In this document: piece after piece, positions 14,250 through 21,257 of the stretch
Position numbering within the stretch: the first letter of the stretch is position 1
Layout: each line of letters opens with the position of its first letter
NCBI GenBank assembly: GCA_002722525.1
Contig: PBMJ01000028.1
Span: forward strand, 1 to 23,130
Length of the DNA stretch: 23,130 nt
Source: Acidimicrobiaceae bacterium
Lineage (GTDB): Bacteria > Actinomycetota > Acidimicrobiia > Acidimicrobiales > UBA8592
Direction of reading: 5' to 3'
Notes under the pieces: model-generated
Told to the model about the DNA's origin: nothing
Database searches by the model: none
What the model saw: the letters and a program-made list of their open reading frames with translations, nothing else
Position numbers and translations under genes: made by a program

Positions 14250-15947
14250 CTAGGAGCTCTTCCGCCGTTTAACAATATTTGCCCATTCATCTCTAAGGCC
14301 AACAGTTCTATGAAAGAACGTAGGGCCTGTTGCGTCAAGATGAAAATATCCAAGTCGCTCAAATTGAACGACCGACCCCAGCGGTAAGTCGCTGATGGAA
14401 GGTTCAAGTTTTACACCTTCGAGAAGGGTCTTGGAGTCTAAATTAACATCATCAAGAGCTTCTCCAGTTTCTTCCCCAGGGTGCTCAGAAGTAAATAGTC
14501 TCTCGTAGAGAGCTACAGATCCGTCAATTGCGTGCTCTGCTGATACCCAATGTATTGTCGCTTTAACTTTTCGGCCATCGGGTGCCTTGCCGCCACTTGT
14601 CTCAGGGTCATAGGTGCATAGAATCTCGATAGGATTTTCTTGGTCGTCTTTGATTACGTCAGTGCAAGTGATGAAATATCCGTATCGAAGTCTGACTTCA
14701 CGGCCGGGAGATAAACGATAATATTTTGGCTCAGGGTTTTCCATGAAGTCATCACGCTCGATAAAAAGCGAACCGGAAAAAGGCACTTCTCGGGTGCCAG
14801 CAGTATCGTCTTCTGGGTTGTTGATCGCTGTACGGGTTTCAACGTGACCTTCAGGCCAATTAGTAATAGTAACCAAAAGAGGTTTTAGAACAGCCATTTT
14901 TCGCTCAGCAGCCTTGTTGAGGTCATTACGAACGAAAGATTCGAGTAATTCAATTTCATGGGTGCCATTCGTTCTAGCAACACCAATGTGCTCACAGAAT
15001 GAACGGATAGCTCTAGCTGGGTAACCTCTTTTCCGAAAGCCGCGTAACGTTGGCATGCGAGGATCATCCCAACCGTCTACTACCTTTTGCTCAACGAGAT
15101 GCTTTAAAAGCCTTTTAGACAATACAGTATGGGTGAAATTTAACCTAGCGAACTCTGTTTGGTATGGGCGGTCGGCTCCAGTGATTTCAAGTTGATCAAG
15201 AAACCAGTCATATAGTTCACGATGCGAATCAAACTCAAGAGAACAAAGAGAGTGGGTCACCTTTTCAATGGCATCTGATTGCCCGTGGGCCCAATCATAA
15301 GTTGGGTATATGCACCAGTCATCACCAGTGCGGTAATGATTTTCATGCCGAATCCTATACATAATCGGATCGCGCATATTCATATTGTCATGATCCATTG
15401 AAATCTTTGCGCGAAGGACACACTCGCCGTCAGAGAATTTTCCAGAGCGCATTTCTCTGAAGAGATTAAGGTTCTCTTCCACGCCCCGCTCCCTGTATGG
15501 GCTATTTGTGCCTGGCTTTTGAAATCCGCCACGTTGTTCAGATATGGTATCTCCATCTTGACTGTCAACGTAAGCCTTCCCATCCTGAATTAGTTTTTCA
15601 GCCCAGATATAGAGCTGGTCAAAGTACGTAGAAGTATGCAGCGGCTCCCTTTGGAGAGTTTCACCTAATAGCCATTCAAGATCTTCAAAAATTCCATCAA
15701 CGAACTCTGTGTTCTCTGTGACCGGATTTGTGTCATCGTACCGAAGATTAAAGACACCAGAATATTCCCTCGAGATGTTGAAATTTACGCAGATCGCTTT
15801 AGCATGGCCGACATGAAGATAACCGTTTGGTTCTGGCGGAAATCGAGTTTGTACACGGCTATCAAATCTTCCTGATTCAAGATCAGCTTTGATTAGGTCA
15901 TTAATGAAATTAGACTTCTTCGATGCAGTGTCATCTTGTGATTTCAT
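14250..15947 (-). CDS. glnS: Glutaminyl-tRNA synthetase
   Basis: A 565-residue class I synthetase that charges tRNA-Gln with glutamine. The HIGH-type signature is PPEPNGYLHVGHAKA, with HVGH at 45-48. The KMSKS-type loop is HTVLSKRLL, with VLSKR at 275-279. Catalytic-domain landmarks include RYDDTNPVTE, YPTYDWAHGQSDAIE and SLCSLEFDSHRELYDWF, all characteristic of GlnRS rather than GluRS. The C-terminal anticodon-binding beta-barrels are complete, and length is close to the E. coli enzyme, so no YqeY-like or other extension is present. The ATG is at 15947; an ACTAT-containing stretch about 7 bases upstream could serve a leaderless transcript. Most actinobacteria make Gln-tRNA by GatCAB, so a GlnRS here suggests past horizontal acquisition if the taxon assignment is right. 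Confidence 0.97.
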   Translation of the reverse strand: MKSQDDTASKKSNFINDLIKADLESGRFDSRVQTRFPPEPNGYLHVGHAKAICVNFNISREYSGVFNLRYDDTNPVTENTEFVDGIFEDLEWLLGETLQREPLHTSTYFDQLYIWAEKLIQDGKAYVDSQDGDTISEQRGGFQKPGTNSPYRERGVEENLNLFREMRSGKFSDGECVLRAKISMDHDNMNMRDPIMYRIRHENHYRTGDDWCIYPTYDWAHGQSDAIEKVTHSLCSLEFDSHRELYDWFLDQLEITGADRPYQTEFARLNFTHTVLSKRLLKHLVEQKVVDGWDDPRMPTLRGFRKRGYPARAIRSFCEHIGVARTNGTHEIELLESFVRNDLNKAAERKMAVLKPLLVTITNWPEGHVETRTAINNPEDDTAGTREVPFSGSLFIERDDFMENPEPKYYRLSPGREVRLRYGYFITCTDVIKDDQENPIEILCTYDPETSGGKAPDGRKVKATIHWVSAEHAIDGSVALYERLFTSEHPGEETGEALDDVNLDSKTLLEGVKLEPSISDLPLGSVVQFERLGYFHLDATGPTFFHRTVGLRDEWANIVKRRKSS

Positions 15948-16032
15948 ATATTAATAGTGTGCCATTTAGAACTCGTGTATGCGCGGGTCTAAGCTGAGAT
16001 ATCTAGAGAAATGGGCGTCTAAGGGGGCTTTC
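15948..16032. promoter_or_regulatory. Divergent intergenic region between glnS and the serine hydrolase gene
   Basis: An AT-rich patch (TATATTAATAG, plus strand from about 15948) lies directly upstream of glnS and could hold its -10. An AAGGGGG ribosome binding site for the hydrolase lies at 16021-16027. An in-frame ATG at 15979 lacks such a signal. Confidence 0.4.
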
Positions 16033-17238
16033 ATGAGTTCGGGATTCGACAAAGGACGGCTACAAAGAGTCGTTGATTTATGCGACCGGTATGTTACCGA
16101 TGGAAAGTTTCCTTGCGCGCAAGTGCAAATAGCTCATCGAGGTTCAGTTGCTTTACGACACACAGTGGGATCAGCAGATCTTGAAAGCGGAGCCTCTCTT
16201 CGAGAAGACGCTATTTTTCGTATCTACTCAATGACAAAGCCAATTACATCCATAGGGCTGATGCAGCTGTATGAAAAAGGCCTCTTAATTCTTGAGGATC
16301 CGGTGGCAAAGTACATTCCGGCATTTGCAGATCCACAAGTCCTCGTAGGTGGGTCGTACCTTAATCCTGTTACCCGTCCAGCGCAGACAGAGCTAACCAT
16401 AAGAGACATGCTCCTACACACCTCAGGACTTACGTATGGGTTCCACTACTCAAACAATTTGGACAAAATGTACCGGTACAAAAAAATAGCGGGTGCTGCA
16501 GAAGGAGCTGACGGGACACTTGAGGACAAAATTAATGAACTTGCAACTCTGCCACTCTTATTTGATCCAGGGACTGCGTGGAATTATTCGATGTCAACTG
16601 ATGTGTGCGGAAGATTAATCGAAGTGATTAGTGGGAAAGGACTGGACGAATATTTAGAGGAACATGTGCTTAGGCCGCTCGGAATGAATGACACCGGATT
16701 TTATGTGAAGGAAGGAGAAACTGATCGCTTTACTTCGAACTATGCCATCACGCCAAAGGATCCACTTATGTTGATAGACCCCGCAGGCGAGAGCCCATAT
16801 TTAACGCAGCCCCTATTTCTTTCAGGAGGTGGAGGGCTAGTGTCAACTATCGATGACTACCAACGTTTCGTGGACATGTTACTCAATGGAGGGGAGCTCG
16901 ATGGCAATCGGATTATTGGACGTCACACACTCGATTTTATGACGCTCAATCATCTACCAGGTGGTGCAACACTTAACGATTTAGGCCAATCGACCTTTAC
17001 TGAGACAGCAATGGAAGGAATGGGATTCGGGCTTGGCTTTTCAGTACTCGTTAACCCAGCTGCAAATGCTGCTCTAGGTTCAGTAGGGGAATTCGCATGG
17101 GGAGGAGCTGCCTCCACTCGATTCTGGGTAGACCCTCTAGAAGAAATCACATGCGTCTTTATGACACAATTCATGCCTTCGAGTCATTACCCGATCCGTC
17201 GCGAGCTAAAAGCAGTCGTCTATCAGGCGTTGAAATGA
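16033..17238 (+). CDS. Serine hydrolase, class C beta-lactamase / EstB-like esterase family
   Basis: A 401-residue protein from the ATG at 16033, chosen because AAGGGGG stands 5 bases upstream; the frame extends to an ATG at 15979 that has no such site. With the 16033 start the nucleophile motif SMTK is Ser66-Lys69, inside the FRIYSMTKP context usual for this family. The likely general base is Tyr185 in WNYSMSTD. GGGGLVSTIDDYQRF and the C-terminal FAWGGAASTRFWVDP complete the fold; the HTGG-like motif of true beta-lactamases is replaced by WGGAA, as in esterases. No signal peptide is seen, so it is probably cytoplasmic. Relatives cleave esters, including polyketide or lipid esters. It lies upstream of the P450 pair, separated by 110 bases. 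Confidence 0.9.
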   Translation: MSSGFDKGRLQRVVDLCDRYVTDGKFPCAQVQIAHRGSVALRHTVGSADLESGASLREDAIFRIYSMTKPITSIGLMQLYEKGLLILEDPVAKYIPAFADPQVLVGGSYLNPVTRPAQTELTIRDMLLHTSGLTYGFHYSNNLDKMYRYKKIAGAAEGADGTLEDKINELATLPLLFDPGTAWNYSMSTDVCGRLIEVISGKGLDEYLEEHVLRPLGMNDTGFYVKEGETDRFTSNYAITPKDPLMLIDPAGESPYLTQPLFLSGGGGLVSTIDDYQRFVDMLLNGGELDGNRIIGRHTLDFMTLNHLPGGATLNDLGQSTFTETAMEGMGFGLGFSVLVNPAANAALGSVGEFAWGGAASTRFWVDPLEEITCVFMTQFMPSSHYPIRRELKAVVYQALK

Positions 17239-17337
17239 TGGGCAGTGTTAAATGAAAAAGACAGCTCATGTGTTTTACTCAATAATCAGCCAAGGAGAAA
17301 ATAAGAAACAAAGACAGACCAGTAGTACCCTTAAGGG

Positions 17338-17344
17338 AAGGAGG
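17338..17344 (+). promoter_or_regulatory. Strong ribosome binding site of the first tandem P450
   Basis: AAGGAGG lies 4 bases before the ATG at 17349 and fixes that start. The string through the start codon is identical to that before bcp. A second AAGGAG at 17292-17297 in the same leader has no start codon at a suitable distance. Confidence 0.75.
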
Positions 17345-17348
17345 CTCA

Positions 17349-18794
17349 ATGACAACAACAAATCCCTTTGATGCAGCCTTAGAAGGTTTCCCGAACAAGA
17401 TGGGAGATGGAGCGGAGGCTTATAGGAAATTTCCGCATATGCCCGTTGGTGAAGCAGTAGATATGGGGCATGACGAGAATGGAACTCCACTGTTCGATCC
17501 AAGAATATTCGATAGCAGTGAGTTCGCACGCAACCCGTACCCCTATTACCGAATCCTGCGAGACCACTATCCAGTCTTCCACGACCAATTGCATAATTGT
17601 TATTTTGTAACACGCTATGAGGACATCACAGACTGCTACTTTGACGAAATTGGGTTTAATACAATACCCAAAGGGTCTTCGAGTGGAGTTCTTGGAAATA
17701 CACAACTCGAACTGAGCGGAATAGAACATCGGCGGCGACGTAACATCTATGGCCGCCACCTTGTCGGAGCCGCGCTGACCAAACGAATCCACGCACTTGA
17801 GGAACTAGCGAATGAGCTAATCGATGAATGGTGGGACCCTAATAACAAGAAAGGCATAGAAATAAACGAAGATACTAAAACAGTTACCCTAGAACTTGGG
17901 AAAGCCTTTGCGAATGAATTCCCTATCTCCGTAGTGGCACAAGTTCTGGGAATCCCACAAGATGCTCGTGAACAATTCACTTGGTGGTATGACGCAATGA
18001 TGTCTGGTCTAGGTGGGTCTGATACGCACCATGAAGGGCTCGAAGCTAGGCAGGATCTTGAAGAATACGTCGAAGAACTTGTTGAAGAGCGTCGAGGAAA
18101 TCCAACGTATCTCCAAGATGCAAAAGGTGATGAGATATGTTTGGACATCATCTCCGAACTGTGCCATTCAGAGATTGATGGTTCAGTCATGTCAACAGAA
18201 GAGATTACTTCCTTTATTGCTCTAGTAGTCGGGGGAGGGGGAGAAACAACCCGAGGAGCAATCTTAAATCTCTGGTACCTTCTCTTACAGCACCCCGATC
18301 AATACCATCAGGTCAAAGAGAATGATGAATTATGGGACACCGCATTTCACGAAATGTTACGACATTCAACTTCTATAGGCGGACAGCCGCGGCACAACAC
18401 ATTTGATATTGTTATGCACGGCGTTCATATCCCTGCAGGTTCCTTGATGCACATGGTTGACGTTTCAGCTAACCATGATGAAAGAATCTTTAAAGACCCT
18501 GAAGATTTTAATATCTTCCGTGATGATCTATACAGCGGGAAAATTTTACGCTCTGGCCATAACAAAGAAGGGAAATGTAGCCACATGGCGTTCGGCGTGG
18601 GCCCCCACCTGTGCCCCGGAGCATGGATATCCCATCAGGAAACAGTAATAGGTTCACAAATCCTTGATGGAGTTTTCAAAAATGTCAGAATAAATACAGA
18701 TCGTATGCCTAAAGATATCGATGGGAATTCTCTTGCCCCTATAGGGCTGAAATCTATTCGTGAACTATGGCTTGACTTCGATCTCCCGGATTAA
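17349..18794 (+). CDS. Cytochrome P450, catalytic member of a tandem P450 pair
   Basis: A 481-residue protein, longer than usual for bacterial P450s because of about 55 extra N-terminal residues and an insert before the heme loop. All hallmarks are intact: helix-I GGGGETT (295-301), ExxR E335-R338, and FGVGPHLCPG with Cys422. Residues 59-95 (FARNPYPYYRILRDHYP through NCYFVTRYEDIT) have a clear counterpart in the next protein, showing common ancestry. It is probably soluble; no ferredoxin or reductase is adjacent on this strand, although a Rieske ferredoxin lies in the opposing operon. The stop is only 2 bases before the start of the cysteine-less paralogue, so both are almost certainly made from one transcript. 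Confidence 0.95.
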   Translation: MTTTNPFDAALEGFPNKMGDGAEAYRKFPHMPVGEAVDMGHDENGTPLFDPRIFDSSEFARNPYPYYRILRDHYPVFHDQLHNCYFVTRYEDITDCYFDEIGFNTIPKGSSSGVLGNTQLELSGIEHRRRRNIYGRHLVGAALTKRIHALEELANELIDEWWDPNNKKGIEINEDTKTVTLELGKAFANEFPISVVAQVLGIPQDAREQFTWWYDAMMSGLGGSDTHHEGLEARQDLEEYVEELVEERRGNPTYLQDAKGDEICLDIISELCHSEIDGSVMSTEEITSFIALVVGGGGETTRGAILNLWYLLLQHPDQYHQVKENDELWDTAFHEMLRHSTSIGGQPRHNTFDIVMHGVHIPAGSLMHMVDVSANHDERIFKDPEDFNIFRDDLYSGKILRSGHNKEGKCSHMAFGVGPHLCPGAWISHQETVIGSQILDGVFKNVRINTDRMPKDIDGNSLAPIGLKSIRELWLDFDLPD

Positions 18795-18796
18795 GC

Positions 18797-20089
18797 ATGG
18801 AGTCATACGAGGCTGATTTTGAAGATGAGCCCTCACCTGAGCCTGGGTACAGAACGTACGAGGTGTACCAGCGGGAGCGCGTTGGAGAAACGACAAACTT
18901 AATAAAGCCACGAGAACTGATATCGGATGAATACGCTCGTGACCCTTACCCACTGTTAGAGGTATTACGTGAGAATTACCCGTGCTATAGGGACTGGTTG
19001 AGTAACTGCTTCTGGATTACGCGCTACAACGACGTAACGTCCGTGTTTGCTGACGACCAGAACTTTGAGACTCGACCAAAACGCTGGTACCTGGATTCGA
19101 TAAACTATGGGCGCGACCTCTGGAAACACCTTCCTATTCAGTGGGCATATGAGAAAAAAATCGACGAGAGTATAGGAACAGTCTCAGAGGAGGCGATATC
19201 GTCGCTCGACGATTCGACAATGGATCTTGCAAAAAATTTCGCTGCACGAATCCCATTGGCACTCTGGCAAAAGATACTTAATATCCCATTGGAACAGGCT
19301 CAAGAGTTCGCTCGCCTTTACCTGCAAATGCAACGTGGTGCCAGATGGAATCCACAATTCAGACAAAAGGGATTGCAATCGTTGCAAGGACTGTCCGATC
19401 TTCTTGAACCTATATTTAGCGACCGTTGCCAAAACCCAGAAGATGACTTTATCAGTGCAGTTGCGCAACTTCAGCTATCAGATGCGCCTCCCACTGTGAA
19501 GGACCTCGTTATAACGATCCTCGAACTAGATCATGAGACTTTACATGGAGGGCTTTCGAATCTTTGGTTGAACTTGCTTACAAACCCAAGAGAGATGGAA
19601 AAAGTAAGAAATGATCATCGCCTCATGAAATTCGCGTGGTTAGAGACGCTTCGCTATTCTCCGCCAGTTATAGCCGCTGATAGATTCGCCCGAAAGGAAG
19701 TCGAAAGATTCGGAAGGTTGATTCCCAAAGGGGGTTTACTTCGCTGCTCAGCTGCGGCAGCAAATCGAGACCCTCGCCAATTCGATGAACCTAATGCATT
19801 CATTATTGGGAGAAAGGATCTCTGCCAGCGAGAGCCACGTGGTCAGTATCGTGCTGATGGGCTCCCATCTGGAATAGCATTTGGGCTTGGAAGACCATCT
19901 ATTCATCCTGCAGTTCCTAAGGGCAGGCCAAGATCGAGATACGCCTTGATAAGGGATGCGGCTGTGACAGCTTCGTTGTTACTTCTTGAAGATAAGCCCT
20001 CACTGAAAATAGCTGATGGGGCAGAACCGCACCTTACCTGTTCGCAGCTAGGAGAAATGCACACATGCTGGGAATTACCTGCCTGTTAA
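18797..20089 (+). CDS. P450-like protein lacking the heme-ligand cysteine
   Basis: A 430-residue protein with a P450 fold but a rebuilt heme loop. N-terminal YARDPYPLLEVLRENYP and NCFWITRYNDVT (47-81) align with the preceding P450. In helix I, LDHETLHGG keeps the Glu-Thr (247-248). ExxR is present (E283-R286, LETLRYSPP), as is ANRDPRQFDEPNAF. The expected FGxGxHxCxG loop reads FGLGRPSIHP (362-371): the cysteine position is Ile369, the preceding His is Pro, and a basic, proline-rich PKGRPRSR stretch follows. The reading frame is intact and no alternative frame restores a cysteine there. Cysteines remain at 415, 424 and 430. Heme-less P450 homologues such as EryCII and DnrQ assist glycosyltransferases; none is nearby. 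A partner role for the upstream P450 is inferred. Confidence 0.88.
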   Translation: MESYEADFEDEPSPEPGYRTYEVYQRERVGETTNLIKPRELISDEYARDPYPLLEVLRENYPCYRDWLSNCFWITRYNDVTSVFADDQNFETRPKRWYLDSINYGRDLWKHLPIQWAYEKKIDESIGTVSEEAISSLDDSTMDLAKNFAARIPLALWQKILNIPLEQAQEFARLYLQMQRGARWNPQFRQKGLQSLQGLSDLLEPIFSDRCQNPEDDFISAVAQLQLSDAPPTVKDLVITILELDHETLHGGLSNLWLNLLTNPREMEKVRNDHRLMKFAWLETLRYSPPVIAADRFARKEVERFGRLIPKGGLLRCSAAAANRDPRQFDEPNAFIIGRKDLCQREPRGQYRADGLPSGIAFGLGRPSIHPAVPKGRPRSRYALIRDAAVTASLLLLEDKPSLKIADGAEPHLTCSQLGEMHTCWELPAC

Positions 20090-20097
20090 TAAGTTTC

Positions 20098-20868
20098 TCA
20101 GGATTCTGGATCTGGTAATACGCAGGGAAATCCTGCATATAAACCTATGTTGTCCCCAGTCCTACCTTCAGGCCCCTCAAGGAGAAGTTGAACAAGAACT
20201 TCTGCGGTTTCTTCTGGCTTCATCCAGCTTTCAACCCATGCCGGATCGGCGTTTGTCCCACTCCATGATCTAATCATCTCGCTGTCGGTTGCCCCAATAC
20301 ACAGGTTATTAACCCTAACGCTATAGGTGGCTAACGACTTGGCCCAGTCGAAGGCAAGCCCATTTAGTGCCCATTTTGATGCGTTATAAAGATCCATATT
20401 CCCATGGCCGTGATGACGAGAAGAGCCGGGCGCAGGTTTGACGTGGTCGGTGCTGACATTTACGATCTCTCCGTAATTATGCTCTGCCATTATGGGCGCG
20501 ACAGCTCGACCGAAAAGAAACGCTCCGCGAATATTGGAACCGAATAATCTTTCATAATTTGATAAGGACTCGTCCCAATCGTCTAACGGCCCAGTTCGAA
20601 GGACTTCCCCGGCATTATTTACAAGAATGTCAACTGTTCCGAACTTGGCAACAGTCGTATCTACAACCGATCGTACGTGATCAGGATCAGAGACATTACC
20701 AATATGCCAATCGGCGCCAATCTGTTTGCCGACTGTAGATATCGATTCTCGTTTATCTGTTATGACGACATTGCAACCTTCTTCAGAAAGGCGTCGAGCG
20801 AACGCAGCTCCCACGCCCTGAGCAGCTCCTGTGATAATTGCAACTTTCTCCTTAAGGGTCATATCCAT
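20098..20868 (-). CDS. Short-chain dehydrogenase/reductase of the Rieske oxygenase operon
   Basis: A 256-residue classical SDR. The cofactor loop is TGAAQGVG (13-20), strand-2 Asp38 is followed by Lys-Arg, NNAG is at 84-87, and the catalytic set is Ser139 (NVSTDHV), Tyr161 and Lys165 (YNASK). The stretch between Ser139 and Tyr161 is about nine residues longer than usual and contains a His-rich RHHGHG. An AAGG-like site lies 8 bases before the ATG. It starts 5 bases after the ferredoxin stop, so it is the third gene of the operon. In ring-hydroxylating systems such a dehydrogenase typically rearomatises a cis-dihydrodiol; that role is inferred from position. Its stop lies 8 bases from that of the convergent P450-like gene. 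Confidence 0.9.
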   Translation of the reverse strand: MDMTLKEKVAIITGAAQGVGAAFARRLSEEGCNVVITDKRESISTVGKQIGADWHIGNVSDPDHVRSVVDTTVAKFGTVDILVNNAGEVLRTGPLDDWDESLSNYERLFGSNIRGAFLFGRAVAPIMAEHNYGEIVNVSTDHVKPAPGSSRHHGHGNMDLYNASKWALNGLAFDWAKSLATYSVRVNNLCIGATDSEMIRSWSGTNADPAWVESWMKPEETAEVLVQLLLEGPEGRTGDNIGLYAGFPCVLPDPES

Positions 20869-20873
20869 ACTGT

Positions 20874-21257
20874 CTACCTTGTCTGGAAAAAGTCGCCTAG
20901 GCCATCTGAGGCACCTTTCTCCTTTTTGTTACTATCTTCTTGAGGTAAAGCAACGGCTACTCCGTCATTCAATTCAATCTTGAAGCAAGGAACTCCCTCA
21001 TAGGCTGGCGGGCCACTATGCTCACCTGTTCGAACATCAAATGATGTTCCGTGCAGAGGGCATGTTAACTGGTAGCCGCGAAGACGACCCTCACTCAAAG
21101 GAGTATCAGCATGACTGCAGTTGTCTTCAAGGCCAAATAGCTCTCCATTTACCCGACAAACAACGATTCCATAATCGCCGATATCCTCGAATACTTGTAA
21201 ATCACCATCTTTGAGTTCATCAAGATTCCCTAGTTGATGGGCGTCCGGATCACTCAT
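20874..21257 (-). CDS. Rieske [2Fe-2S] ferredoxin of a ring-hydroxylating oxygenase system
   Basis: A 127-residue Rieske protein. The cluster ligands are C47-x-H49 in DNCSHADTPLSEG and C66-x2-H69 in CPLHGTSFDVRTGE, the standard spacing for biphenyl/phenylpropionate-type ferredoxins. It would carry electrons from a reductase to the oxygenase alpha subunit encoded upstream. The ATG overlaps the alpha-subunit stop in an ATGA, indicating translational coupling. A 24-residue tail after the fold (KKEKGASDGLGDFFQTR and preceding residues) exceeds the usual length and is of unknown use. A dedicated reductase is not present in the operon as far as the window shows. Confidence 0.93.
   Translation of the reverse strand: MSDPDAHQLGNLDELKDGDLQVFEDIGDYGIVVCRVNGELFGLEDNCSHADTPLSEGRLRGYQLTCPLHGTSFDVRTGEHSGPPAYEGVPCFKIELNDGVAVALPQEDSNKKEKGASDGLGDFFQTR

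Noticed and set aside
15979..16032. Longer N-terminus of the serine hydrolase starting at 15979
   Set aside because: No ribosome binding site there, while AAGGGGG stands right before the in-frame ATG at 16033; the extra 18 residues do not resemble a signal peptide.
17252..17371. A 39-codon ORF (MKKTAHVFYS...) overlapping the start of the first tandem P450, possibly a leader peptide
   Set aside because: No ribosome binding site precedes it, and its 3' part is simply the P450 ribosome binding site and start read in another frame.
19880..19960. Frameshift near the heme loop as the reason for the missing cysteine in the P450-like protein
   Set aside because: The correct frame continues for over 40 codons beyond the loop to a sensible end, and neither other frame supplies an FGxGxHxCxG-like sequence.
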